Assembly: GCA_018241725.1 (NCBI GenBank)
Contig: JAFEDI010000091.1
Span: 1-64,000 of the forward strand
DNA: 64,000 nucleotides
Source of the DNA: Pseudomonadota bacterium
Lineage (GTDB): Bacteria; Pseudomonadota; Gammaproteobacteria; Burkholderiales; Rhodocyclaceae
Direction of reading: 5' to 3'
Of this stretch, positions 1 to 9,424 are shown one piece after another; positions within the stretch are counted from its first letter, which is position 1, and each line of letters opens with the position of its first letter. The position numbers were made by a program, and so were the translations under genes. The notes under the pieces were generated by a model that was given only the letters and a program-made list of their open reading frames with translations, made no database searches and was not told where the DNA came from.

Positions 1-130
1 AATGCGTCAAGACCCTCGCGGGCTCCCATAGGGGTAAATTCACGAACTGTCTTTAGACCGACCAGAACCCGCGGGTGAGCGAGTGAATAAATCAATTCAC
101 CCGGACAAACCAGCTCCGCTCGCCGGCGCT
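1..130. other. Left-edge non-coding stretch
   Basis: No gene is supported here. The reading frame on the plus strand that runs on to about 658 is the antisense shadow of the chelatase gene that ends at 131. A short perfect palindrome, ACCCGCGGGT, lies at 67-76, but nothing else suggests a site. Confidence 0.4.
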
Positions 131-496
131 TCAGGCTCCGGCCGAATACGCCGCCATCGCGCGCACGACGCCATCGTCCTCGCCGACCGCCTCCACCAGT
201 TCGATGCGACAGTCTGGATGACGCGCCCGCGCAGCCTCCACCAGCACCGGCACGTCGCGCTTGAGGTGGCCACCCTGGGCCAGGAACAGCGGCACGATGC
301 GCAGGCTACGCGCACCGGCGGCAACCGCCGCCTCGACCGCATCAGCCAGCGTCGGCTCCATCAATTCGAGAAAGGCAACCGTCACCTGCGCGTCCGGCCT
401 CAGGTGCTTCACCTCCGCCGCCACCCGGCGTGCCGGCTCCGCCCATTGCGGATCCCGCGCCCCATGGGCGAACAACACGATCGCTTCCTGCGTCAT
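131..496 (-). CDS. cbiX: Short CbiX-type sirohydrochlorin chelatase family protein
   Basis: The 121-residue protein matches the short, single-domain CbiX class, which inserts cobalt or ferrous iron into sirohydrochlorin for cobalamin or siroheme synthesis. The two metal-binding histidines are in FAHGARD (His11) and GGHLKRD (about residue 75), and the intervening ELMEPTLADAV helix is typical. The frame is open further upstream to 589. I chose the ATG at 496 because it follows a good Shine-Dalgarno (AGGAG, 7 nt away) and gives the conserved MTQEAIVLFAHG start. It stands alone, divergent from the peptidase gene. The metal specificity cannot be told from sequence. Confidence 0.85.
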   Translation of the reverse strand: MTQEAIVLFAHGARDPQWAEPARRVAAEVKHLRPDAQVTVAFLELMEPTLADAVEAAVAAGARSLRIVPLFLAQGGHLKRDVPVLVEAARARHPDCRIELVEAVGEDDGVVRAMAAYSAGA

Positions 497-606
497 CTTC
501 TGCTCCTGCCTGTCTGCATCAAAACTGATGTGACCATACTCGATGTTAATCCACGCAGCCGGTGGAACATGGTCAAATCCCCACCCCACTGCGTTCCTGC
601 TCCGCC

Positions 607-1452
607 ATGTTCATTCCGCCCCGCCTCCGGCACGCAGTTGCCGCCCTCGTCCTGCTGACCTGCAGCAGCCACTCCGCCCGCGCCGAGCTGCGCCCGGAAT
701 CTGTCCCCGGCGGCGTCGCAGCAATCCTCGTCGCAGAGGCCGGCGCGCCCCGCCCGGAGGTCCGCTATGCCGGCCGCCCGGTATTCCTGCAGCAGCGCCA
801 GGAAGGCTGGTACGCACTGGTCGGCCTGCCCCTCGACACGCCGGTCGGTGACCAATACCTGGAAATCGGCCCCGACACAGCCCGACGCCCCCGGCCCTTC
901 CACGTGGCAGCCAAGGCCTACCCGGTACAGCGGCTGACGATCAAGAACCCGAAGATGGTCACCCCCGACGACGAAGATCTGGACCGCATCAACGCCGAGC
1001 GGGACCGCCAGATCAGCGTCCGCAGCCAGTTCCGCGACGTGGCCGTGCCGCGCACGGACCTCGCGCTGCCAGCTACCGGCCGCCTGTCCAGCCGCTTCGG
1101 CCTGCGCCGGATCTTTAACGGCGAGCCGCGCGCCCCGCATACCGGGCTGGACGTGGCAGTACCGACCGGGACCGCCGTACACGCCCCTGCCGACGGCGTG
1201 GTGACGCTGGTGGACGACTTCTACTTCAATGGCAAGACCGTCTTCGTGGACCACGGCCAGGGCTTCGTCAGCATGGTCTGCCACCTGGACAAGGCCAGCG
1301 TCCAGCTCGGCCAGGCGGTGCGCCGCGGCAACGTGCTCGGCCAGTCCGGCAGCAGCGGCCGCGCCACCGGCCCCCATCTGCACTGGAGCGTCTACCTCAA
1401 CGGCGCAGCGGTCGACCCGGCCCTGTTCATCGAGCCGCCGCCAGCCCGTTGA
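607..1452 (+). CDS. Secreted M23 family metallopeptidase
   Basis: This 281-residue protein has an N-terminal signal peptide (hydrophobic segment about residues 8-22, then SARA) and a C-terminal LytM/M23 domain. The zinc ligands are visible in HTGLDVA and GPHLHW, with the SRFG...R entry motif before them. M23 enzymes cut peptide crosslinks in peptidoglycan in the periplasm or activate amidases. All catalytic residues appear present, so an active enzyme is likely. I chose the ATG at 607, not the in-frame ATG at 562, because it directly starts the signal peptide. Its last 26 bases overlap the end of the convergent tcdA gene. Confidence 0.88.
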   Translation: MFIPPRLRHAVAALVLLTCSSHSARAELRPESVPGGVAAILVAEAGAPRPEVRYAGRPVFLQQRQEGWYALVGLPLDTPVGDQYLEIGPDTARRPRPFHVAAKAYPVQRLTIKNPKMVTPDDEDLDRINAERDRQISVRSQFRDVAVPRTDLALPATGRLSSRFGLRRIFNGEPRAPHTGLDVAVPTGTAVHAPADGVVTLVDDFYFNGKTVFVDHGQGFVSMVCHLDKASVQLGQAVRRGNVLGQSGSSGRATGPHLHWSVYLNGAAVDPALFIEPPPAR

Positions 1453-2215
1453 GCACCCGCGCGGCAGCGAACAGGCCGACGCTGGCGGTCACCGTCACCA
1501 CCGAGCCGAAGCCGGCGCAGTTGAGACCGGCCGGCCCACCCACCGACACCTCGCAGGCCATGTCGGACGACGGGTAGCGCAGCGGCTCGGTGGAGAACAC
1601 GGCCTCCACGCCGAACTTCTTCTTCGGGTCACGGGCAAAGCCATGGCCCTTGCGCAGTTGCCCCCGTACCTTGGCCAGGAGCGGGTCCTGGATCGTCCGC
1701 GACAAGTCGTCCACGCGGATCTGTGTCGGGTCGATCTGCCCGCCGGCGGCGCCGCAGGTGATCACCGGCACGCCGGTACGCCGGCAGAAGGCGATCATCG
1801 CCACCTTCACGCGCACGGCGTCGATGGCATCCACCACGTAGTCGAAACCCGCACCGAGCAGCTCGGCGGTGTTGTCGATGGTCACGAAATCATCGACAAC
1901 GTCCACCCGGCAGGCCGGGTTGTAGCCGGCGATGCGCTCACGCATGGCCTCCACCTTGGCCTGGCCGAGGGTCGCGTCCGCGGCGTGGATCTGCCGATTG
2001 ATGTTGGATTCGGCGACGTGGTCCAGATCGATAAGGGTCAGCCGACCGATGCCGCTGCGGGCCAGCCCTTCCGCCGCCCACGAGCCGACACCACCGATGC
2101 CCACCACGCAGACCCGCGCCTCTGCCAGCCGGGTCCGCCCGGCCTCTCCGTAAAGGCGGGCCAAGCCGCCGAAGCGGCGGGAATCGTCGGGGGCATCGAG
2201 ATCGGTCTTTTCCAT
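1427..2215 (-). CDS. tcdA: tRNA threonylcarbamoyladenosine dehydratase (E1-like)
   Basis: The 262-residue protein is a ThiF/E1-superfamily ATP-dependent enzyme. The nucleotide-binding glycine motif VVGIGGVGSW (about residues 37-46), the ESNINRQ segment and VDAIDAVRVK are characteristic of TcdA (CsdL/YgdL). This enzyme cyclises the t6A carbamoyl group at position 37 of ANN-decoding tRNAs to the hydantoin ct6A. Length fits the family (about 260-270). It overlaps the convergent peptidase tail by 26 bases and has its own start at ATG 2215. The usual partners csdA and csdE are not adjacent. Confidence 0.93.
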   Translation of the reverse strand: MEKTDLDAPDDSRRFGGLARLYGEAGRTRLAEARVCVVGIGGVGSWAAEGLARSGIGRLTLIDLDHVAESNINRQIHAADATLGQAKVEAMRERIAGYNPACRVDVVDDFVTIDNTAELLGAGFDYVVDAIDAVRVKVAMIAFCRRTGVPVITCGAAGGQIDPTQIRVDDLSRTIQDPLLAKVRGQLRKGHGFARDPKKKFGVEAVFSTEPLRYPSSDMACEVSVGGPAGLNCAGFGSVVTVTASVGLFAAARVLNGLAAAR

Positions 2216-2300
2216 GGTGCGTAAATCCGGTTCGGGCGCGCAAATATACCTGACGGGGCCATAATCCCGGGTCCTTGCCGCTCATCACGCAATCACGTCC

Positions 2301-2957
2301 ATGCCCCGCTATACCCACATCCTGTTCGACCTCGACGGCACGCTCATCGACTCCGCACCGGCGATCCTGGCCAGCTTCCGCGACGCCTTCTCCCACGCCG
2401 GGGTGAAACCCGTCGTCGCCATCGACGAGAGCATCATCGGACCGCCGCTGCTGGAAACCCTGCAGTTGCTGAGCGGCAGCACTGACGCGGCGCTGATCGC
2501 CCGCCTCGCCGATGGCTTCAAGGCCAGCTACGACAGCGAAGGTTACAAGCAGACCGCCGCCTATGCCGGCGTCGGCGACATGCTCAAGGCCCTGAAGGAC
2601 GCTGGCCTGTCCCTGTCCATCGCCACCAACAAGCGCATCCATCCCACCCGCCTGATCCTCGCCCACCTGGGCTGGCTCGACTACTTCGACCACATCTACG
2701 CGCTGGATCTCTTCGAACCGCGCCTGCCCACCAAGGCCGCGATGATCGCCCGCCTGCTGGCCGACCACGCGCTGCCAAAAGAGAGCGCCATCTACATCGG
2801 CGACCGCAGCGAGGACGGCGAATCGGCGGATGCGAACGGCTTGCCCTTCGTCGCAGCCACCTGGGGCTACGGGAGTCTGTCGCCTGAAGCACTACAATCC
2901 CATTGGCGTTGCGCGGCATCCCCCGCCGGGATGCTTGCCGGACTCACGCTCGATTGA
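2301..2957 (+). CDS. HAD hydrolase, phosphoglycolate phosphatase-like
   Basis: The 218-residue protein is a HAD-superfamily phosphatase with the nucleophile motif FDLDGTLIDS (Asp10 nucleophile, Asp12 acid), SIATNK as motif II, and YIGDRSEDGESAD as the acidic motif. The helical cap between residues 15 and 80 marks subfamily IA, as in Gph/PGP. A phosphoglycolate substrate would fit a Calvin-cycle organism, but substrate cannot be assigned. It starts at ATG 2301 between tcdA and the glycan island and is probably transcribed alone or as the first gene towards the island. Confidence 0.82.
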   Translation: MPRYTHILFDLDGTLIDSAPAILASFRDAFSHAGVKPVVAIDESIIGPPLLETLQLLSGSTDAALIARLADGFKASYDSEGYKQTAAYAGVGDMLKALKDAGLSLSIATNKRIHPTRLILAHLGWLDYFDHIYALDLFEPRLPTKAAMIARLLADHALPKESAIYIGDRSEDGESADANGLPFVAATWGYGSLSPEALQSHWRCAASPAGMLAGLTLD

Positions 2958-3062
2958 GCGGACAGGTACCTCCCAAACCCCGGCCACGCCGCCGATTAAA
3001 GCAGGCAGCCCTTGTGCCGTAACAAAACCCACAGCCCTCACCCGCCGACAGCCCGCCAGGAC

Positions 3063-3881
3063 ATGAAGCCCATCACCCGCTACTGCATTTCGCACGCAGA
3101 ACCAATGCTCCCCCCCTACTGGTTCGACGATGCCATTGCCCTGGGCGAATACGAAGAAGAAAGCCCCTTGCACATCAGCCGGCTGCACAACTTCTGGCAC
3201 AAGAACCGGAACCTGTCCTTCGGCGCAGCGGGCTCCTATGCACTGCCCCGTGCCCTGGAACAACTGCCTCCGGAATACCAGTTGGTGGGGATCTGCTCCT
3301 ATCGCAAAGCCATCCTTCGTCGTCCGCTCGGCCGCCCTTCCGAGAGCTACCCGACGATGCGGGAAATGGAACGCCATGAAGCCGAACCCCTGGATGCATC
3401 GGAAATGAGTCCCACGGGCGAGCATGAATTCCTCCTCGCCCAGCCCCGGCACTTTCCGACCGGACTCTTCCATCAATATGCGCTGGTCCACGAACTGGTC
3501 GATCTGCTCGACTACACTTCACTCGCGATCAATAACGGGATCCTCGACAAGGCAGCGGCTGCCGACTTCGTCAGGGAACAGGTCATCATCCCGGGCGGCT
3601 GCGAACTGGGGATCTATCCCCGCCAGTGGCTTGGCGAAACATTGAGTGCGCTGAGCACACTGGGAAAAACATTCCTGGAGACTTACGGGAGCCGCATCCG
3701 CGGCTACAACATCTATCAAATCCGTGCCGTGGGCTTCCTATCCGAACGGCTGGGCTCCTTCCTTCTGATGCGCGAATTGAACCGTCGTTACCCCAAGGGC
3801 ACACCGCCGGAGCTCTTCGGCCACATGACCTGCATCATCGAAGACGGACGCACCTACGCAGCCAGCACTACAAACACCTGA
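3063..3881 (+). CDS. Putative glycosyltransferase, DUF4422-like
   Basis: The 272-residue protein has no clear Rossmann or GT-A motif. Two segments resemble the DUF4422 glycosyltransferase family of polysaccharide loci: [11 protein letters not shown] near residue 78, comparable to the family's vGLcHYRRyf, and [15 protein letters not shown] near residue 230, comparable to the C-terminal GFLSERL signature. I therefore call it a likely sugar transferase, with modest confidence. I took the ATG at 3063; a TTG at 3012 in frame is possible. It opens the glycan island and ends 35 bases before the cytidylyltransferase gene. Confidence 0.5.
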   Translation: MKPITRYCISHAEPMLPPYWFDDAIALGEYEEESPLHISRLHNFWHKNRNLSFGAAGSYALPRALEQLPPEYQLVGICSYRKAILRRPLGRPSESYPTMREMERHEAEPLDASEMSPTGEHEFLLAQPRHFPTGLFHQYALVHELVDLLDYTSLAINNGILDKAAAADFVREQVIIPGGCELGIYPRQWLGETLSALSTLGKTFLETYGSRIRGYNIYQIRAVGFLSERLGSFLLMRELNRRYPKGTPPELFGHMTCIIEDGRTYAASTTNT

Positions 3882-3916
3882 TTCACCTCGCGCAGGATTT
3901 TGATCAAGGACCATCC

Positions 3917-4690
3917 ATGAAGGCAGTCATTCTTGCCGGCGGCTTGGGCACACGCATTTCCGAGGAAACCCACCTCAAACCAAAGCCGATGATCGACATC
4001 GGCGGCAAGCCGATTCTCTGGCATATCATGAAAATCTATGCCGCCCACGGGGTCAATGAATTCGTCATCTGCTGCGGCTACAAGGGCTATGTGATCAAGG
4101 AGTATTTCGCCAACTATTTTCTTTACATGTCGGACGTCACATTCGACATGGCAGAGAACCGCATGGAAGTGCATCACAAGAAAGCGGAGCCCTGGCGGGT
4201 GACCCTGATCGATACGGGGGAAGACACCCTCACCGGCGGTCGCCTGAAACGCGTGGCCGACTACGTCAAGGACGACGAAGCCTTCTGCTTCACCTACGGC
4301 GACGGGGTCAGCGACCTCGACATCCAGGCCTCCATCGACTTCCATCGCCAGCACGGCAAGCTCGCCACCGTGACAGCGGTGCTACCGCCCGGCCGGTACG
4401 GCGCCCTGGAGTGCAATGGCAATCAGGTCACCAGCTTCATCGAGAAGCCCCGCGGCGACGGAGGTCTCATCAATGGCGGCTTCTTCGTGCTCTCGCCAAA
4501 GTGTCTCGACTACATCGACAACGACCAGTGCAGTTGGGAAGGCGCCCCTCTGACCCGACTGGCCCAGGACGGCGAAATGATGGCCTTCGAACACCGCGGC
4601 TTCTGGCATCCGATGGACACCCTGCGCGACAAGAATTTTCTGGAAGATCTCTGGCTTTCCGGCAAGGCGCCCTGGAAGGTCTGGTCGTGA
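3917..4690 (+). CDS. rfbF: Glucose-1-phosphate cytidylyltransferase
   Basis: This 257-residue nucleotidyltransferase makes CDP-glucose from CTP and glucose 1-phosphate, the first step to CDP-activated deoxysugars. The N-terminal [12 protein letters not shown] loop, the [13 protein letters not shown] segment, [10 protein letters not shown] (metal-binding Asp) and the [12 protein letters not shown] ending are diagnostic of RfbF/DdhA and of normal length. The frame stays open upstream, but homology begins at ATG 3917. Its TGA overlaps the GTG start of the next gene by four bases, so translation is probably coupled. Confidence 0.95.
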   Translation: MKAVILAGGLGTRISEETHLKPKPMIDIGGKPILWHIMKIYAAHGVNEFVICCGYKGYVIKEYFANYFLYMSDVTFDMAENRMEVHHKKAEPWRVTLIDTGEDTLTGGRLKRVADYVKDDEAFCFTYGDGVSDLDIQASIDFHRQHGKLATVTAVLPPGRYGALECNGNQVTSFIEKPRGDGGLINGGFFVLSPKCLDYIDNDQCSWEGAPLTRLAQDGEMMAFEHRGFWHPMDTLRDKNFLEDLWLSGKAPWKVWS

Positions 4691-5745
4691 TTCCCAGGCC
4701 AGACTTCTGGCGCGGCAAGCGGGTCCTGCTGACCGGCCACAGCGGTTTCAAGGGCAGCTGGCTGGCCCTGTGGCTGGAGCGACTCGGTGCGGAGCTCACG
4801 GGCATCAGCCTGCCCCCCGCGACGGAACCCAGCCTGTTCGCGCTCAATGGCGGTGAGCGACGCGGCCTCAGCCGCTTCTGCGACATCCGCGATGCGGCCG
4901 CCCTCGCCGCCCTCGTACGCGAAGCCCGGCCCGAGATCGTTTTCCACCTGGCGGCCCAGCCACTGGTACGCGCCAGCTACCGGGATCCCATCGCGACCTT
5001 CTCGACCAACGTGCTCGGAACGGCTCACCTCCTGGACGCCCTTCGCCAGGTCGACGGACTGCGCGTCGCGGTGATGGTCACGACGGACAAGGTCTATCGC
5101 AACGAGGAATGGCCATGGCCCTACCGGGAGATCGATGCCCTCGGCGGGCATGACCCCTACAGCGCCAGCAAGGCCGCCAGCGAACTGGTCATTGCCAGCT
5201 ACCGCGACGCGTTCCTGCGGGCACACGGCACGGCGGTCGCCAGCGCCCGCGCCGGCAACGTGATCGGCGGCGGAGACTGGTCGGAAGATCGCCTGCTTCC
5301 CGATGCCGTGCGCGCCTGGCAGGCCGGGCAGACACTCGACATCCGCAACCCTGACGCCGTCCGCCCCTGGCAGCATGTCCTCGACGCCCTCGCCGGTTAT
5401 CTGGCCCTGGCCCACCATCTCTGGGATCGCCCCGAGCTGGCCGGAGCCTACAACTTCGGCCCCGCGACGGCGGATATCGCGAGTGTGCGCGACGTGATCG
5501 AACTCGCTCGCAAGGCCTACGCCAGCGGGGACGTCCGCTATGGCGAAAGCCCTACCGGTCCCCACGAAGCCGGCCTGCTGAGCCTGGACTCGGCGAAAGC
5601 CCAGTGCCTGCTCGCCTTCCGGCCGCACTGGCACATCGATGATGCCGTCCGGCACACGATGGCCTGGTACCGCGCCCAACGCGATGGCGCCGATACGAGA
5701 GCGCTATGTACCGCCGACATTGCCGCATGGGAGGCGGCTGCATGA
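4687..5745 (+). CDS. rfbG: CDP-glucose 4,6-dehydratase
   Basis: The 352-residue extended SDR converts CDP-glucose to CDP-4-keto-6-deoxyglucose. Visible are the NAD motif [11 protein letters not shown] (about residues 16-26), TTDKVY, the catalytic YSASK, and [15 protein letters not shown], which is typical of RfbG/DdhB. The GTG at 4687 overlaps the rfbF stop and gives the expected N-terminus beginning [13 protein letters not shown]. It ends in an ATGA overlap with the epimerase gene. The product is the branch point for all later sugar modifications in this island. Confidence 0.95.
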   Translation: MIPRPDFWRGKRVLLTGHSGFKGSWLALWLERLGAELTGISLPPATEPSLFALNGGERRGLSRFCDIRDAAALAALVREARPEIVFHLAAQPLVRASYRDPIATFSTNVLGTAHLLDALRQVDGLRVAVMVTTDKVYRNEEWPWPYREIDALGGHDPYSASKAASELVIASYRDAFLRAHGTAVASARAGNVIGGGDWSEDRLLPDAVRAWQAGQTLDIRNPDAVRPWQHVLDALAGYLALAHHLWDRPELAGAYNFGPATADIASVRDVIELARKAYASGDVRYGESPTGPHEAGLLSLDSAKAQCLLAFRPHWHIDDAVRHTMAWYRAQRDGADTRALCTADIAAWEAAA

Positions 5746-6302
5746 ACCGGCTGACGATAACGCCCCTGCCGCTGGGCGGACTGACGCTCATCGAAGCGCA
5801 GCGCATCGGCGATAAGCGCGGTTTCCTCGAGCGCCTCTTCTGCGCGGAGGAATTGCTGGACGCCGGCTGGAGCAAACCGATAGCGCAGATCAACCACACC
5901 TACACGGCCCGGCGCGGCACCGTGCGCGGACTCCATTTCCAGCACCCGCCCCACGCCGAGATGAAGCTCGTCCGCTGCATCCGCGGCGAGGTGTGGGACG
6001 TGGCGGTGGATCTGCGCCACGGCTCGGCAAGCTTCCTGAACTGGCATGCGGAAAAGCTCTCGGCTGACAACGGCCGGGCGCTACTGCTGCCCGAGGGCTT
6101 TGCCCACGGCTTCCAGACCCTGAGCGACGATGTCGAAATGCTGTATTGCCACTCGGCCGCCTATGCCCCTGCCGCGGAAGATGGCCTCCACGCGGAAGAT
6201 CCGCGACTGGCGATTTCCTGGCCAATGCCAATCACCGAGCTTTCGGCGAGAGACCAAGGCCATCTGCCGCTGACCGAAGGATTTGCCGGAATCAAGCCAT
6301 GA
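5742..6302 (+). CDS. dTDP-4-dehydrorhamnose 3,5-epimerase-like protein
   Basis: The 186-residue cupin-fold protein resembles RfbC: RGTVRGLHFQ contains the catalytic base His, and VWDVAVDLR, LLPEGFAHGFQ and MLYCHSAAYAP follow in the usual order. In an operon with rfbF and rfbG the substrate is probably CDP-4-keto-6-deoxyglucose, not the dTDP sugar, so I give no symbol. Start ATG 5742 overlaps the upstream TGA, and its own TGA overlaps the next ATG at 6299, continuing the coupled chain. Confidence 0.88.
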   Translation: MNRLTITPLPLGGLTLIEAQRIGDKRGFLERLFCAEELLDAGWSKPIAQINHTYTARRGTVRGLHFQHPPHAEMKLVRCIRGEVWDVAVDLRHGSASFLNWHAEKLSADNGRALLLPEGFAHGFQTLSDDVEMLYCHSAAYAPAAEDGLHAEDPRLAISWPMPITELSARDQGHLPLTEGFAGIKP

Positions 6303-7522
6303 AATGCCGTCACTGCGCCTCACCGCTGACCCATATCTTTCTCGACCTCGGTTTCGCGCCCCCGTCCAATGCCTACCTGACGACGGCCGATCTGACGCGC
6401 CCGGAAAAATACTATCCGCTCCGCACCCGCGTCTGCGACGAGTGCTGGCTGGTCCAGACCGAGGATTACACCGACAGCAGCGAACTGTTCGATGAACAGT
6501 ATGCGTACTTCTCCAGCACGTCCAGCGGCTGGCTGGCCCACGCCGCACGCTACGTGGAGACCATGACCCGCCGGTTGCGCCTCGACCGCGACAGTCTGGT
6601 CATCGAGATCGCCTCCAACGACGGCTACCTGCTCAGGAACTTCGTTGCCGCCGGTATCCCCTGCCTGGGGATCGAACCGACCGCCAGCACGGCCGCCGCC
6701 GCCGAGGCGCTCGGCATCCCGGTCCTGCGCGACTTCTTCGACTCCCGCCTGGCCGGGCAACTCGCCGCCTCGGGGCAACAGGCGGACCTGATCGCCGGCA
6801 ACAACGTGTTCGCCCATGTGCCGGACATCAACGATTTCGCCCGTGGACTCAAGACGGCACTCCGGCCGAACGGCACCATCACTCTCGAATTCCCTCACCT
6901 GATGCGCCTGATCGAGCACGTGCAGTTCGACACCGTCTATCACGAGCACTTCTCCTACCTGTCCCTCTACACCACGCAGCGCATCCTGCAGGCAGCCGGT
7001 CTGCGCATTTATGACGTCGAAGAGCTCTCTACCCATGGCGGCAGCCTGCGGATCTTCGCCTGCCACGCCGACGCTCCGCTCCCGACATCACCAGCCGTCT
7101 CCGCCCTGCTCGCCGAAGAAGAACGACGTGGCCTGCGCAGCCTGACGGTCTATCGTGACTTCCAGACACGGGCCAACCGCATCAAGGACGACTTCCTCGG
7201 CTTCCTGATCGAACAGAAACGCGCCGGCCGCAAACTCGCCGCCTACGGCGCAGCGGCCAAGGGCAACACCCTGCTCAATTACGCCGGCATCAAGCCCGAC
7301 CTGTTGCCCTTCGTGTGCGACGCAGCCCAGGCCAAACAGGGCAAATTCCTGCCGGGCAGCCATATCCCCATCCTGTCCCCCGACAGCCTGCGCGACTGCG
7401 AACTCGACTTCCTCATCATCCTGCCGTGGAACATCGCGACGGAAGTCAAAGCCCAAAACCGCCCTCTCGCCGCCCGGGGAACGCAATTCGTCACGGCAGT
7501 TCCGCACCTGGAAATCACATGA
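6299..7522 (+). CDS. Class I SAM sugar C-methyltransferase
   Basis: The 407-residue protein has the three parts of the NovU/TylC3/TcaB9 family of sugar C-methyltransferases. An N-terminal zinc ribbon (CRHC near residues 3-6 and CDEC near 48-51) is followed by a SAM-binding core (VIEIASNDGYLL) and a C-terminal domain with AAYGAAAKGNTLLNY. The conserved catalytic YHEHFSYL is present. Such enzymes methylate C-3 of 4-keto-deoxysugar nucleotides, as in branched sugars such as mycarose. Start ATG 6299 and end TGA 7522 both overlap neighbours by four bases. Confidence 0.88.
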   Translation: MKCRHCASPLTHIFLDLGFAPPSNAYLTTADLTRPEKYYPLRTRVCDECWLVQTEDYTDSSELFDEQYAYFSSTSSGWLAHAARYVETMTRRLRLDRDSLVIEIASNDGYLLRNFVAAGIPCLGIEPTASTAAAAEALGIPVLRDFFDSRLAGQLAASGQQADLIAGNNVFAHVPDINDFARGLKTALRPNGTITLEFPHLMRLIEHVQFDTVYHEHFSYLSLYTTQRILQAAGLRIYDVEELSTHGGSLRIFACHADAPLPTSPAVSALLAEEERRGLRSLTVYRDFQTRANRIKDDFLGFLIEQKRAGRKLAAYGAAAKGNTLLNYAGIKPDLLPFVCDAAQAKQGKFLPGSHIPILSPDSLRDCELDFLIILPWNIATEVKAQNRPLAARGTQFVTAVPHLEIT

Positions 7523-8628
7523 GCGCCCGCATTCACTACACCAAGCCATCCATCACCGAACTGGAAATCGGCTATGCCACCGATGCGGCGGCCAATGGCT
7601 GGGGCGAACGGTGCTATGAGTACATCCAGCGCTTCGAAGACGCCTTCAAATCCCACCTAGGCATCAAGTATGCAATCGCTACCTCGAGCTGCACCGGGGC
7701 CCTCCACATGGGCATGGCGGCACTCGGCATCGGCCCGGGCGATGAGGTCATCCTCGCCGACACGAACTGGATCGCCAGCGCAGCCCCGATCGTTCATCTG
7801 GGGGCACATCCGGTCTTCGTCGACATCCTGTCCGACTCCTGGTGCCTCGACCCGGAAAAGGTCGAGCAGGCCATCACCCCACGCACCAAGGCCATCGTCG
7901 CCGTCCATCTCTACGGCAATCTGTGCGACATGGCGCGGCTGCTCGCCATCGGTGAGAAACACGGGATTCCCGTCATCGAGGATGCCGCCGAGGCCATCGG
8001 CTCGGTCTATCGTGACCAACGGGCCGGTTCGATGGGCCGCTTCGGTACCTTCTCGTTCCATGGCACCAAGACGCTCACCACCGGAGAAGGCGGCATGTTC
8101 GTCACCAATGACCCGGAACTCTACGAGCACGTCCTCACCCTCAGCAATCACGGGCGAGCGAGAAATCAAAGCCGGCAATTCTGGCCGGAGGTGGTCGGGT
8201 TCAAATACAAGATGTCGAACCTTCAGGCGGCCATCGGCTACGGCCAGATGCAGCGCATCGATGAACTGACAACGCGCAAACGCCAGATTCTTGCGGATTA
8301 CCGTAACACCCTGTCTACCCACGCAGGGCTTGCCATAAATCCAGAGCCCGCAGGGACCATCAACGGCGCCTGGATGCCCACCGTCGTCTTCGCCCCCGAA
8401 ACGGGGGTCACACGCGAACAGCTGCAAAGTGCATTTGCGGCAGACCACATCGATGCCCGGGTGTTCTTCCATCCGCTCTCCAGCCTGCCACCCTTTGAGG
8501 AACGCCGCGGCAACACGAACGCCTTCGACATTCCGGGGCGGGCGATCAACCTGCCCAGCTACCATGACATGACCGTCTCCGATCAAGAGCGGGTCATGGC
8601 GGTCATCCTGAGTTGCCTGGACAAATAG
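7519..8628 (+). CDS. DegT/DnrJ/EryC1 family sugar aminotransferase
   Basis: The 369-residue PLP enzyme belongs to the sugar aminotransferases. The PLP lysine lies in FSFHGTKTLTTGEGG, with IEDAAEA and the substrate loop LSNHGRA as expected. It resembles perosamine synthases (RfbE/Per) and PglE, which aminate C-4 of a 4-keto-6-deoxyhexose nucleotide. With the upstream CDP pathway, the likely substrate is a CDP-4-keto sugar. Start ATG 7519 overlaps the previous TGA. A 145-base spacer then separates it from the acyltransferase. Confidence 0.9.
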   Translation: MSARIHYTKPSITELEIGYATDAAANGWGERCYEYIQRFEDAFKSHLGIKYAIATSSCTGALHMGMAALGIGPGDEVILADTNWIASAAPIVHLGAHPVFVDILSDSWCLDPEKVEQAITPRTKAIVAVHLYGNLCDMARLLAIGEKHGIPVIEDAAEAIGSVYRDQRAGSMGRFGTFSFHGTKTLTTGEGGMFVTNDPELYEHVLTLSNHGRARNQSRQFWPEVVGFKYKMSNLQAAIGYGQMQRIDELTTRKRQILADYRNTLSTHAGLAINPEPAGTINGAWMPTVVFAPETGVTREQLQSAFAADHIDARVFFHPLSSLPPFEERRGNTNAFDIPGRAINLPSYHDMTVSDQERVMAVILSCLDK

Positions 8629-8773
8629 GTGGCACCGGCAACGGGGCTCAGGATCATGGGAGAAATACCGTTCACCTGAAGTCCGCATCGACCTGCACCT
8701 GCCATCCGGGAAAGACCACGAGTACTTCGACGCGACACCCTTCTGTTCAACACTCTGCAAAGGTCAAGACGCC

Positions 8774-9424
8774 ATGAAGATATATATGCTGGGCGCTGCA
8801 AATCCAGAAACCATCCGCATGGTGAGAGCGGTTCAACGGGCTACTCCAAACGTCCATTTTGCAGGGATGCTTGACAATGACCAGACAAAGAAAGGGACGG
8901 ACTTCTTTGGAATTCCAGTTCTGGGCGGACTGGAACTGGTTGAATCCCTGAAAGGTGACGATGTCGGCTTCGTGAATCTGATCACCGGCAGTACCAAGGT
9001 ACGCCATCAAACCACATTGGAGATTCTGGGCGCAGGCGGAAAATTGACCAACCTGATCCATCCGAACATTGATTTGACGATGACCAAAATCGGGGTCGGC
9101 CTATACCTGCAGGAATCCGTGATTCTTCAGGCGGAAGTGGAGGTCGGCGACAACAGCAGCATCCATATGGGCGCCGTCATCGGGCACGAATCGAAAATCG
9201 GACAATCCGTATTCATTGCCCACGCCGTCAGCGTTTCCGGGTGCTGTTCCATAGGGGACGGCACCTTCATCGGCACCAACGCAACGATCCTGCCGCGCAT
9301 CAAGATCGGCCGATGGGCAATTATCGGTGCAGGCTCGGTCGTGACCAAAGACGTTCCGGATTTTGCAGTCGTCGTTGGAAACCCCGCCAAGATCATAAGA
9401 ATCAATGAAGGAGAAATGAATTGA
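8774..9424 (+). CDS. PglD/NeuD-type left-handed beta-helix acyltransferase
   Basis: The 216-residue protein has an N-terminal Rossmann-like half (MKIYMLGAANPETIRMV) and a C-terminal hexapeptide-repeat half (VEVGDNSSIHMGAVIGHES to TNATILPRIKIG and VVVGNPAK). The IAHAVSV segment has the catalytic-type histidine. PglD and NeuD acetylate the amino group made by a PglE-type aminotransferase, so it probably caps the 4-amino sugar of the preceding gene. Base composition is slightly more AT-rich than its neighbours. The next gene begins at a TTG overlapping its stop. Confidence 0.85.
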   Translation: MKIYMLGAANPETIRMVRAVQRATPNVHFAGMLDNDQTKKGTDFFGIPVLGGLELVESLKGDDVGFVNLITGSTKVRHQTTLEILGAGGKLTNLIHPNIDLTMTKIGVGLYLQESVILQAEVEVGDNSSIHMGAVIGHESKIGQSVFIAHAVSVSGCCSIGDGTFIGTNATILPRIKIGRWAIIGAGSVVTKDVPDFAVVVGNPAKIIRINEGEMN

